From positions 3,596,001-3,660,000 of the forward strand of contig NZ_JACHMY010000001.1 in NCBI RefSeq assembly GCF_014205135.1: DNA of 64,000 bases. Direction: 5' to 3'. Below, one piece after another: positions 27,611-36,455 of the stretch; positions within the stretch are counted from its first letter, which is position 1, and every line of letters begins with the position of its first letter. Origin of the DNA: Kribbella italica (lineage in GTDB: Bacteria; Actinomycetota; Actinomycetes; Propionibacteriales; Kribbellaceae). Position numbers and translations under genes: made by a program. The notes below the pieces were generated by a model. The model was not told the origin of the DNA. It did no database searches and was given only the letters and a program-made list of their open reading frames with translations.

Positions 27611-29197
27611 ATGAGATCCGCACTCACAGTCCTGGTGGCCGGTGTACTCGCTCTCTCGGCCTGCAGCTCGGGTGGAGAGACGACGACGGCCGGCGGCGGT
27701 CAACCGGTCGCAGGCAAGACGCTGACGATGGCCGTCGGCGGTGACCCAGGCAACCTCGACCCACAGTTCACCTCGCTGTCGGTCACCATGCAGGTCGACT
27801 GGTTCCTGTACGACGCGCTGCTGAACATCGACTCCAGCGGCAAGCCGGTGGCAGGACTGGCAGAGAAGTGGGAAGGCACGACGACCAGCGCGAAGTACAC
27901 GCTGCGCAAGGGGATCACCTGCTCCGACGGCACGCCGCTGACCGCGACCACGGTCGCGCAGAACATCAACTTCGTCGGTGATCCCGCCAACAAGTCCACC
28001 CGGATCGGTGTCTTCGTGCCGGCCGGGGCCAAGGCGGTCGCGGACGACGCGGCCGGCACGGTCACGGTGACCGCGGCGGCTCCGGACGCCTTCCTCTGGC
28101 GCAACGTCGGCGGCCTGCACATCGTCTGCGCCAAGGGGATGAAGGACCGCAGCATCCTCAAGCAGGGTTCGGACGGGACCGGTCTGTACACGGTCAGCGA
28201 GGCCGTGCCCGGTGACCACTACACGCTGACCCGGCGCAAGGACTACACGTGGGGCCCCGGCGATTTCAAGGCCGACCAGACCGGCGTACCGGAGAAGGTG
28301 ACGATCAAGGTCGTCGCCAACGAGACGACCTCGGCGAACCTGCTGACCTCCGGTCAGGTGAACATCGTCTCGATCGCCGGGCCGGACAAGCAGCGACTGG
28401 CCGCCCAGCAACTGTTCAAGCGCGAGGTCGGTGCGCCGCTGGGCCAGCTCTGGTTCAACCAGAAGGCAGGCCTGCCGACCGCGGATCTCGCCGTAAGGCG
28501 GGCGCTCACGCAGGGCCTCGACCTGACCCAGCTGGGCAAGGTGGTCACCAGCGGCGCCGGCGTCGCGCCGACCGATTTGGTTGCCCCTGGCATGGGTCCT
28601 TGCAAGGTGGACACGGTGACCGGCAACCTGCCCGGCCACGACCTCAATGCTGCCAAGGCCGCACTCGACGCGGCGGGCTGGAAGCCGGGCGCCGGCGGAG
28701 TCCGGGAGAAGGGTGGGAACAAGCTGTCCTTGGTCTTCTACTACCCGACCACGCTCGGCCCGACGCTCCAGTCGGCCGCCGAGCTGCTGCAGAAGTCCTG
28801 GACCGAGCTCGGTGTCGACGTCTCTTTGAAGGCCGTCTCGACCGCCGAGATCAGCACCGTGATGCTGGCCGGTCAGGGCACCTGGCACGCGGGACTCATC
28901 CCGCTGACCGTCTCCCTGCCGAGCCAACTGGTCAGCTTCCTGTCCGGCACGACGCCGCCGAACGGGAGCAACTTCTCCTCGATCAAGAACCCCGGGTACG
29001 ACGCCGCGATCGCGAAGGCGTCCAAGACCGCCGGGACCGACGGCTGCGAGGACTGGGCGGCCGGCGAGCGGGCGCTGTTCGAGCAGGTCAACCTGGTGCC
29101 GTTCGTGAACACGACCGTACCGATCTTCGGCAAGAACGCGACCTTCGACCTGGCCCAGGGCAGCGTCGTCCCGAGCTCCGTCCGGATGCTGGGGTGA
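27611..29197 (+). CDS. Peptide ABC transporter substrate-binding lipoprotein
   Basis: A 528-residue family-5 solute-binding protein (DppA/OppA type). The signal peptide ends LALSAC with lipidated Cys18, followed by a Ser/Gly/Thr linker. Family features are GGDPGNLDPQFTS, LAEKWEGTTTSAKYTLRKGITCSDGTPLTA, and FNQKAGLPTADLAVRRALTQGLD. An AGGAGG ribosome site immediately follows the stop of the upstream hydrolase, 9 bp away, so the two are co-transcribed. It should capture oligopeptides at the membrane surface for the permease and ATPase genes that follow. Confidence 0.93.
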   Translation: MRSALTVLVAGVLALSACSSGGETTTAGGGQPVAGKTLTMAVGGDPGNLDPQFTSLSVTMQVDWFLYDALLNIDSSGKPVAGLAEKWEGTTTSAKYTLRKGITCSDGTPLTATTVAQNINFVGDPANKSTRIGVFVPAGAKAVADDAAGTVTVTAAAPDAFLWRNVGGLHIVCAKGMKDRSILKQGSDGTGLYTVSEAVPGDHYTLTRRKDYTWGPGDFKADQTGVPEKVTIKVVANETTSANLLTSGQVNIVSIAGPDKQRLAAQQLFKREVGAPLGQLWFNQKAGLPTADLAVRRALTQGLDLTQLGKVVTSGAGVAPTDLVAPGMGPCKVDTVTGNLPGHDLNAAKAALDAAGWKPGAGGVREKGGNKLSLVFYYPTTLGPTLQSAAELLQKSWTELGVDVSLKAVSTAEISTVMLAGQGTWHAGLIPLTVSLPSQLVSFLSGTTPPNGSNFSSIKNPGYDAAIAKASKTAGTDGCEDWAAGERALFEQVNLVPFVNTTVPIFGKNATFDLAQGSVVPSSVRMLG

Positions 29198-29201
29198 GCC
29201 G

Positions 29202-30185
29202 GTGACAACGGTCCCTGTCACAGCATCTCGTACTGAACTGAATCCGTGGCTGCGCTTCGCGATCCGCCGTTTCACCCGGTTGGTCGTCTCGGTCCTGGCT
29301 CTACTCAGCGCGGCCTTCCTGATGATCCACCTGATCCCAGGCGACCCGGTCCGCGCAGCGCTCGGCCCGGTCGCCGCGCAAAGTCTCGTCGACGCCCAAC
29401 GCGAGTCCCTTGGCCTCAACGACCCACTCTGGCTGCAGTACCTGCACTTCCTCCAGCACCTCTTCACGGGCAACCTCGGCACGTCGATCACGACCGGCCT
29501 TCCGGTCTCCGACGTAATCAGCGACCGTCTGCCCGCGACCGTCGTACTGGCTGTCGCCGCCTTCGTCGTCGCGGTCCTGATCGCGCTGCCGCTCGGCCTG
29601 GCGATGGGCGTGCTCACCCGCGCCGGCCGCCGTCCGAAGGCCGAGCTGACCTTCACGTCGACCTCGGTGGTGCTCGCCGCGATTCCCGAGTTCCTGCTCG
29701 CGGTCGGGCTGGTCTATGTGTTCGCGGTGCAGCTGCAGTGGTTCCCGGTCGCCGGCCGGGGCAACGTCTCGTCGTACGTGCTGCCTGTTCTCTCCCTGGC
29801 CGTCGGACCCGCCGCCGTGCTCGCCCGGATCTGCCGGGTCGAGCTGCTCGCGGTCCTGCAGACCGACTACCTGCGGACGGCCCGAGCGAAGCGGTTGCCG
29901 GCGATCGTGATCTATCTCCGCCACGCACTGCCCAACGCGGTCACGGCCACGATCACCCTCGGCGGCCTGCTGCTCGGCGGGATGGTCGCCGGGACCGTGC
30001 TGGTCGAGAACGTCTTCGGCTGGCCAGGGCTCGGCAGCACGATCGTGTCGTCGATCCTCGCCAAGGACTACCCGCTCGTGCAGGGCGTCGTCCTCGTGTA
30101 CGGCGTCGGCGTCCTGCTGGTGAATCTCGCCGTGGACGTCGCCCTCGCCCTGCTCGATCCGCGTTCGACGATCCGGGAGAGCTGA
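29202..30185 (+). CDS. Peptide ABC transporter permease (DppB type)
   Basis: A 327-residue inner-membrane permease with six transmembrane helices. The first is LVVSVLALLSAAFLMIHLIPGDPV, followed by the periplasmic SLGLNDPLWLQYLHFL. The EAA-type cytoplasmic loop TDYLRTARAKRLPAIVIYLRHALPNAV contacts the ATPase. The start GTG is four bases after the SBP stop, and its stop shares one base with the next ATG. It pairs with the permease half of the next protein. Confidence 0.92.
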   Translation: MTTVPVTASRTELNPWLRFAIRRFTRLVVSVLALLSAAFLMIHLIPGDPVRAALGPVAAQSLVDAQRESLGLNDPLWLQYLHFLQHLFTGNLGTSITTGLPVSDVISDRLPATVVLAVAAFVVAVLIALPLGLAMGVLTRAGRRPKAELTFTSTSVVLAAIPEFLLAVGLVYVFAVQLQWFPVAGRGNVSSYVLPVLSLAVGPAAVLARICRVELLAVLQTDYLRTARAKRLPAIVIYLRHALPNAVTATITLGGLLLGGMVAGTVLVENVFGWPGLGSTIVSSILAKDYPLVQGVVLVYGVGVLLVNLAVDVALALLDPRSTIRES

Positions 30186-32083
30186 TGGCGCGACGAACCC
30201 GCTGGATCGCCGTTCTCCGTACGCCGGTCGGCGCCGGCGCGGGCGTGCTTCTGCTCGCAGTCCTGCTGCTCGCCCTGGTTGCGCCCCTCCTCTGGTCCGA
30301 CCAAGCGAGCGCGATCGACACCGAGCACCTGCTCGAAGGCATGTCGTCCCAGCACTGGCTGGGCACCGACAGCCTCGGGCGAGACATCTTCTACCGCGTG
30401 CTCGTGGCTTCGCGGACGTCGATCATGCTCGCGTTGCTCGCCACCGCTCTCGGCGTCTTCATCGGTCTGCTGCTCGGCACCGCGCCCGTCCTGCTGGGTC
30501 GGCGGTTCGGACGCTTGACGACGGCGATCGTGAACATCGCCGTCGCCTTCCCGGGGCTGCTGCTCGCGCTCTTCTTCGCGGTGATCTTCGGGGTCGGCGC
30601 GAAGGGCGCGGTGCTCGCGATCGGCCTGGCCGGAGCGCCGGCGTTCGCACGGCTGACCCAGACACTGGTCGCGGGAATCGCCGAGCGGGATTTCGTGGCG
30701 GCGGCACGGATCGCGGGGGTCGGCCGGTTCCGGATCCTGCTGCGGCACATCCTGCCCAACATCGCCGAGCCGCTGGTGGTGAACGCGACGATCGGTGCGG
30801 GCGGCGTACTGCTGGCCTTTGCCGGGCTGTCGTTCCTCGGTCTCGGCGTGCAACCCCCGGCGTACGACTGGGGCCGGCTGATGGGTGAGTCGCTGAACGG
30901 GATCTACGTCCATCCCGCGGCCGCGCTCGCGCCGGGTGTCGCCGTCGTCATCGCCGGGTTGGCGTTCAACCTCTTCGGCGAGGCTGTCGCGAAGGGGCTT
31001 GGCGTGCCGGCGGTGCTTGGGCCACGGCTGCGAGTGCCTGTCCCGGAGACGGTTCCGGCGGCGCCGGTGGACGACGAGGCCGTGCTGGTGGTGAAGGATC
31101 TTCGGGTCAGTTTCCCGGGGCCGGTCACACCCGTGCGCGGCGTCAGCTTCACGATCCACAAGGGCGAGATCGTCGGGGTGGTCGGTGAGTCCGGCTCGGG
31201 CAAGAGCCTCACAGCGCTCGCCGTGGCCGGGTTGATCGAGTCGCCGGGGCAGGTGTCGGCTTCCGAGCTGTCCTTTCTCGGAGCGCCGTTACTCGGCCGG
31301 CTGGCGGACCGCGCGACCGCGGCCACGCGGCGACGGCTGCTGGGGACGTCGTTCGCGATGGTGTTCCAGGACCCGATGACCTCGTTCAACCCGACGAAGC
31401 GGATCGGCGTACAGCTTGCTGAGGGGGCTCGGGAGCATCAAGGACTGAGCCGGCGGCAGGCAATGGCTCGCGCCGTCGACCGGTTGCGCGCGGTGCGCGT
31501 GCCGGCGGCGGAACGGCGGGCGCGGCAGTACCCGCACGAGTTCTCCGGTGGGATGCGGCAGCGCGCGATGATCGGGATGGGGCTGATGGGAGCGCCGGCG
31601 TTGATCGTCGCCGACGAGCCGACGACTGCCTTGGACGTGACCGTGCAGCGCCAAGTGCTGCGGCTGCTGGAGACGATCCGGGAGACCGACGAGGTCGCCG
31701 TACTGCTGATCAGCCACGACATCACTGTGGTCGCGCAGGTTTGCGACCGCGTGCTGGTGATGTACGCCGGACGGATTGTCGAGGACCTGGCCGCTTCGGA
31801 GCTCTTGTCCGGCGCCCGGCATCCCTACACGCGGGCCCTGTTGGCCGCCGTACCGGATCTGGACACGCCGCTCGACGAACCGCTGGCAGTGATCCCCGGG
31901 CGACCTGTTGAGCCGTCAGCTGTCGGCGCGGGATGTGCCTACAAAGTGCGTTGTGAGTTCCTTGTCGGGGCCTGTGCGTCGAAGGATCCTGAACTGGTAG
32001 GCGAAAGCCATCGAGTGGCCTGCTGGAATCCTCAGGGCCACCCGTTGCTGAGCATCGAACCGATCCGGACGGGGCAACGATGA
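30185..32083 (+). CDS. Peptide ABC transporter permease-ATPase fusion (DppC-DppD)
   Basis: A 632-residue protein joining two transport subunits. Residues 1-285 are a DppC-type permease (VLLLAVLLLALVAPLLW; EAA loop FVAAARIAGVGRFRILLRHILPNIAEPLVV). A short Pro/Ala/Asp linker follows. Residues ~300-632 are a DppD-type ATPase with Walker A GESGSGKS (Lys340), FQDPMTSFNPT, the signature FSGGMRQRAMIGM, Walker B IVADEPTTALDV, His of LLISHD, and the C-terminal cysteine-containing CAYKVRCEFLVGACA motif of oligopeptide transporters. Such fusions are known in actinobacteria. Start is TGATG-coupled; the frame open further upstream is antisense of no meaning. Confidence 0.92.
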   Translation: MARRTRWIAVLRTPVGAGAGVLLLAVLLLALVAPLLWSDQASAIDTEHLLEGMSSQHWLGTDSLGRDIFYRVLVASRTSIMLALLATALGVFIGLLLGTAPVLLGRRFGRLTTAIVNIAVAFPGLLLALFFAVIFGVGAKGAVLAIGLAGAPAFARLTQTLVAGIAERDFVAAARIAGVGRFRILLRHILPNIAEPLVVNATIGAGGVLLAFAGLSFLGLGVQPPAYDWGRLMGESLNGIYVHPAAALAPGVAVVIAGLAFNLFGEAVAKGLGVPAVLGPRLRVPVPETVPAAPVDDEAVLVVKDLRVSFPGPVTPVRGVSFTIHKGEIVGVVGESGSGKSLTALAVAGLIESPGQVSASELSFLGAPLLGRLADRATAATRRRLLGTSFAMVFQDPMTSFNPTKRIGVQLAEGAREHQGLSRRQAMARAVDRLRAVRVPAAERRARQYPHEFSGGMRQRAMIGMGLMGAPALIVADEPTTALDVTVQRQVLRLLETIRETDEVAVLLISHDITVVAQVCDRVLVMYAGRIVEDLAASELLSGARHPYTRALLAAVPDLDTPLDEPLAVIPGRPVEPSAVGAGCAYKVRCEFLVGACASKDPELVGESHRVACWNPQGHPLLSIEPIRTGQR

Positions 32084-33120
32084 GTGAACTGAGGTTCGAC
32101 CAGGTGACGGTCCGGTACGGCGCGGGCAGCCGTGCGCTGACCGCCGTCGACGGCGTCGACCTGGTCGTCCCGTCCGGCCAGGTCGTCGGGCTGGTCGGTG
32201 AATCGGGGTCGGGCAAGTCGACGCTGGCCAGGGCCGCGGTCGGACTGGCCGGGGTCTCGTCCGGCCAGATCCTGCTCGACGGCGAACCACTACGCCGGCG
32301 CCCCGGCGGACGTCGTCCACTGCAGATGGTCTTCCAGGACCCTTACTCGTCCCTGGACCCACGGATGACCATCGGCGACTCGATCGCCGAGGCGGTGCCA
32401 CGCTCGGGTGCTCCACGTCGGCAGGAGGTGAGCCGCCTGCTCGAACTGGTCGGGCTCGAGGCGGATCGCGCGCCGGCCTACCCAGGAGCGCTCTCTGGTG
32501 GCCAGAGGCAACGAGTTGCCATCGCGCGGGCACTCGCCGGGCAACCCGACGTCATCATCGCGGACGAGATCACCTCGGCGCTGGACGTGTCGATCCAGGG
32601 CACCGTGCTCAACCTGGTGCGCTCGCTGCAACGTGAGCTGCACCTGTCGATGCTCTTCATCTCCCACAACCTGGCGGTCGTGCGCTACGTCAGCGACTTC
32701 ATCGCCGTCATGTACCTGGGCCGCATCGTCGAGTTCGGTCCCGCCGCTGACGTGCTCGCCGATCCACAACACCCGTACACCAAGGAACTGCTCGCCGCCG
32801 CACCCCGGCGCGGATCGACCACGCTGCTCGACCCCGTGGCCCAGTTGCTCGCCGACCCCGCGGCGCAGGCGGTGGCCGAGCGCGCCGCCCAGGTGGTCGC
32901 CGACGCCGAGCCGGCCGATCCGCACCACCCGCCCGGCGGTTGCCGGTTCCACCCGCGCTGCCCGATCGGGCCGTTCGTGCTCGCCGACCGCGAGCACTGC
33001 CTGACGATTGATCCGACCACCGACGCCGACCGCCGACGTCATCGCGCCGCCTGCCACCACGTGGCCGGCGCTCTTCAGCCGGTCACCGCCGGTTCCGTAG
33101 CCAAGGAGGACTCCCTGTGA
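32080..33120 (+). CDS. Peptide ABC transporter ATPase (DppF type)
   Basis: A 346-residue ATPase with Walker A GESGSGKST, Q-loop FQDPYSSLDPRMT, signature LSGGQRQRVAIARAL, Walker B VIIADEITSALD, H-loop FISHNLAVV, and the C-terminal CRFHPRCPIG cysteine motif. The usual DEPTSALD reads DEITSALD; the catalytic Glu is kept, so this should not abolish ATP hydrolysis. Its start overlaps the fusion by 4 bp (ATGA), and its stop overlaps the next gene by 4 bp. It forms the heterodimeric ATPase with the DppD half of the preceding protein. Confidence 0.93.
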   Translation: MSELRFDQVTVRYGAGSRALTAVDGVDLVVPSGQVVGLVGESGSGKSTLARAAVGLAGVSSGQILLDGEPLRRRPGGRRPLQMVFQDPYSSLDPRMTIGDSIAEAVPRSGAPRRQEVSRLLELVGLEADRAPAYPGALSGGQRQRVAIARALAGQPDVIIADEITSALDVSIQGTVLNLVRSLQRELHLSMLFISHNLAVVRYVSDFIAVMYLGRIVEFGPAADVLADPQHPYTKELLAAAPRRGSTTLLDPVAQLLADPAAQAVAERAAQVVADAEPADPHHPPGGCRFHPRCPIGPFVLADREHCLTIDPTTDADRRRHRAACHHVAGALQPVTAGSVAKEDSL

Positions 33121-36100
33121 CCCGACGCCTGCGCATCGACGACCTGACCGACCTGTCCGTGCCGGAGCAGCCCGCGCTGTCGCCGGACGGTGCCCAGCTC
33201 GCGTACGTCCTGCGGACCACCGACCTCGCCGCGGACCGCACCTTGCGGAACCTTTGGCGGGTGCCGGTGTCAGGAGGCGAGCCGCAGCAGCTGACCCGAG
33301 GCGACGAAGACAGCTCACCGACCTGGTCGCCGGACGGGACCCAGCTGGCCTTCCTGCGCGGCAAGGACGGGCCTGCTCAGCTCTGGGTCCTGCCGGCCGG
33401 TGGTGGCGAGCCCGAGCAGCTCACGACGCTTCCCCTCGGCGCCGGTGCTCCGCGGTGGAGTCCCGACGGAACCCGCATCGCCTTCAGCGCCCCGGTCGAC
33501 ATCGCGGCTCTTGCCGGTGAGGGAGACGAAGCGCGCGAAGCCCGTGGCCACGCGCCGATCGTCACCGAGCGACTGGACTACCAGGCGGACGGCGCGGGCT
33601 GGTTGCGCACATACCGCAAGCACGTTCACCTGCTCGACGTCGCGGCGAAGAAGTGCCGGCAGGCGACCGAGGGCGACTGGCACGCGGGCGACCCGGACTG
33701 GTCACCGGACGGGACCAAGGTCGCCTTCGGTGCGGGCACCGCTCCCGACGCCGACCTCGTCCCGACCGCACCGGCGTACGTGCTCGACGCGACGGACGAG
33801 AAGGCCGAGCCGCAGCAGGTCGGCCTGGCTGAAGGGCTGACAGGCCCTGTGCGGTGGACCGCCGACGGCGAGTCCCTGCTGATCGTCGGCAGCACCACCG
33901 GCCCGGTGGGACACGCTGGTCTGCTCCGCCTCTCACTGGGCAGTGGCGACGTGGAGAACCTGGCCGCCTCGCTCGACCGCAACGTGATGCCCGGCGGACC
34001 GGCGTACCCGGGAGCCCTTCCCACCTTGATCGAGGACGGCCAGACCGTGCTGTTCTGCGTCCGCGATCGCGGCTGCAGCCACTTGTACGCCGTACCGGTG
34101 GCTGGTGGCACGCCTCGACGGGTGCTGGGCGAGGCGGGGCAGAACGTGTCCGGTCTGTCGGTCGCCGGTGGGATCGCGGCGGCCGCGCTGACCACGCCGA
34201 CGTCGTACGGGGAGATCGTCACGGTCGATCTGGCCGACGGTTCGGTGACGCAGCGGACGACGTACGGGCTCGAGGACGTGGAGACCTTCGTGCGGGAAGA
34301 GCGCGAGTTCACGATCTCGGACGGGACGGTGGTGAACGGGTGGCTCGTCCGCGATCCCTCCGCGACCGGCGCTCAGCCGCTGCTGCTCGACGTGCACGGC
34401 GGTCCGCACAACGCGTGGAACGCCGCCGCCGACGAGGTGCACCTCTACCACCAGGAGCTCGCGGCGCGCGGCTGGACCGTCCTGCTGCTCAACCCGCGCG
34501 GAAGCGACGGGTACGGCGAGGACTTCTACAACGCGGTGCTCGGCGGCTGGGGCACGTCGGACGCCAACGACTTCCTCGAACCGATCGACCAGCTCGTTGC
34601 CGACGGCATCGTTGACGCACAGCGCCTCGCGATCGCCGGCTACAGCTACGGCGGCTTCACGACCTGCTACCTGACCAGCCGCGACAACCGGTTCGCCGCG
34701 GCCGTCGCCGGTGGGGTGGTCAGCGACCTGACCAGCATGAGCGGCACGTCGGACGCCTCGCACTTCCTGAACGTCTACGAGCTGAACGGTCCGGGTGACC
34801 TCAGCGCGATGTCTCCGCTGAGCAAGGTCGACCAGGTGAAGACGCCGACGCTGATCCTGCACGGCGACGCGGACGTCCGCTGCCCGGTCGGACAGGCCCA
34901 GCAGTGGCACACCGCGCTCCGCGAGCAGGGCGTACCGACTCAGCTGGTGCTCTACCCGGAGGCCAGCCACCTGTTCATCGTCGAGGGCCGTCCGTCGCAC
35001 CGGCTCGACTTCGGCCACCGCATCGTCAACTGGATCGAGCAGTACGCCGGTGACGCGCGTGGTCCGCAGCGGCCCCGGATCGACGCCGCGCACTGGCAGC
35101 GCCGGCTGACGACACTTGCCGCCAAGCACAAGGTGGTCGGGGCCTCGCTGGGGATCCTGCGCTTCAAGGCCGGCCAGGAGGACGAGCTGGTAGAGGCCGC
35201 GACCGGCGTACTGCATAAGGAGACCGGCGTCCCGGTGACGACCGACTCGATCTTCCAGATCGGCTCGATGTCGAAGGTCTGGACGGCGACGCTCGCGCTG
35301 CAGCTCGTCGACGAGGGCCTGCTCGACCTGGACGCGCCGCTGATCCAGGTGCTGCCCGAGCTGCAGCTCGGTGATCCCGACGTCGCCAAGCAGGTGACGA
35401 TGCGCCAGCTGCTGACGCACACGAGCGGGATCGACGGCGACGTGTTCACTGATACCGGCCGCGGCGACGACTGCCTGGAGAAGTACGTCGACGGGCTGGC
35501 CGAGGTCGGCCAGAACCACCCGCTCGGCGCGACCTGGTCGTACTGCAACTCCGGCTTCTCGCTGGCCGGCCGGGTGATCGAGAAGCTCACCGGCAAGACC
35601 TGGGACGCCGTCCTGCGCGAACGGATCTTCACACCGCTGGCCTTGCGTCGTACGGTGACGCTGCCGGAGGAGGCCCTGCTGCATCGCGCGGCCGTCGGAC
35701 ACGTCGGTGAGGAAGAACTCGCGGTGGCACCGGTGTGGGGTCTCCCCCGCGCGCTGGGCCCGGCCGGCCTGATCACCTCGACCGCGGCCGAGGCCCTGGC
35801 CTTCGCCCGCATGCACCTGAACGACGGGGTCGCTGCGGACGGCACGCGAGTGCTCAGCTCCGAGACCGTGACAGCGATGGCCGACAAGCAGGCCGAGCTG
35901 CCCGACAAGCACACGCTCGGCGACTCGTGGGGACTCGGCTGGATCCGGTTCGACTGGGATGGCCACCGGTTGATCGGTCACGACGGCAACACGATCGGCC
36001 AGGCCGCGTTCCTGCGGGTCCTTCCCGAGCAGGGACTGGCCGTCTCGCTGCTGACGAACGGCGGCAACACCCACGACCTGTACGAGGACCTGTACCGGGA

Positions 36101-36455
36101 GATCTTCCGGGAGCTGGCCGGCGTCGCGATGCCTCTCCCGCTGGCCCCCTTGTCGGAAACTCCGGAGCTTGATCTGCACCGGCACGTCGGACGGTACGAG
36201 CGGGCCAGCACGCTGCAGGAGGTCTACGTGGAGGACGGCAAGCCGATGGTCCGGGTCACGCTGACCGGACCGCTGGCCGAGCTGATGCCCGAGCCGGCAC
36301 AGGAGTTCGAGATGAGGGCGGCGGACCCGACCGGCGACCTGTTCGTCGTACGGCAGCCGGGGTCGCTGACCTGGTCGGCGATCACCTTCTACGCGTTGCC
36401 GACCGGTGAGAAGTACATGCACTTCGGCGTCCGCGCCACACCGAAGGTGGGCTGA
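33117..36455 (+). CDS. Fusion of S9 prolyl-oligopeptidase-type peptidase with SxxK serine hydrolase
   Basis: A 1112-residue two-enzyme protein. Residues 1-~380 form a TolB/WD40-like propeller (WSPDGTQLAF, WSPDGTRIAF, WSPDGTKVAF). Residues ~390-650 are an S9 alpha/beta-hydrolase with Ser510 (GYSYGG), Asp586 (HGDADVRCP) and His618 (EASHLF). Residues ~660-1112 are a complete beta-lactamase/D-aminopeptidase-type domain with Ser717-Met-Ser-Lys720, Tyr809-Cys-Asn811 and His955-Asp-Gly. This last part is closely similar to the hydrolase at 26214. No stop or frameshift separates the halves. No signal peptide is seen. Both active sites look intact, so it probably removes residues of both stereochemistries from imported peptides; that is inference. 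Confidence 0.88.
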   Translation: MTRRLRIDDLTDLSVPEQPALSPDGAQLAYVLRTTDLAADRTLRNLWRVPVSGGEPQQLTRGDEDSSPTWSPDGTQLAFLRGKDGPAQLWVLPAGGGEPEQLTTLPLGAGAPRWSPDGTRIAFSAPVDIAALAGEGDEAREARGHAPIVTERLDYQADGAGWLRTYRKHVHLLDVAAKKCRQATEGDWHAGDPDWSPDGTKVAFGAGTAPDADLVPTAPAYVLDATDEKAEPQQVGLAEGLTGPVRWTADGESLLIVGSTTGPVGHAGLLRLSLGSGDVENLAASLDRNVMPGGPAYPGALPTLIEDGQTVLFCVRDRGCSHLYAVPVAGGTPRRVLGEAGQNVSGLSVAGGIAAAALTTPTSYGEIVTVDLADGSVTQRTTYGLEDVETFVREEREFTISDGTVVNGWLVRDPSATGAQPLLLDVHGGPHNAWNAAADEVHLYHQELAARGWTVLLLNPRGSDGYGEDFYNAVLGGWGTSDANDFLEPIDQLVADGIVDAQRLAIAGYSYGGFTTCYLTSRDNRFAAAVAGGVVSDLTSMSGTSDASHFLNVYELNGPGDLSAMSPLSKVDQVKTPTLILHGDADVRCPVGQAQQWHTALREQGVPTQLVLYPEASHLFIVEGRPSHRLDFGHRIVNWIEQYAGDARGPQRPRIDAAHWQRRLTTLAAKHKVVGASLGILRFKAGQEDELVEAATGVLHKETGVPVTTDSIFQIGSMSKVWTATLALQLVDEGLLDLDAPLIQVLPELQLGDPDVAKQVTMRQLLTHTSGIDGDVFTDTGRGDDCLEKYVDGLAEVGQNHPLGATWSYCNSGFSLAGRVIEKLTGKTWDAVLRERIFTPLALRRTVTLPEEALLHRAAVGHVGEEELAVAPVWGLPRALGPAGLITSTAAEALAFARMHLNDGVAADGTRVLSSETVTAMADKQAELPDKHTLGDSWGLGWIRFDWDGHRLIGHDGNTIGQAAFLRVLPEQGLAVSLLTNGGNTHDLYEDLYREIFRELAGVAMPLPLAPLSETPELDLHRHVGRYERASTLQEVYVEDGKPMVRVTLTGPLAELMPEPAQEFEMRAADPTGDLFVVRQPGSLTWSAITFYALPTGEKYMHFGVRATPKVG

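Noticed and set aside
29246..32083. 945-codon reading of the permease-ATPase gene
   Set aside because: The first ~313 codons are out of frame with the DppB permease gene. The TGATG start at 30185 gives the correct protein.
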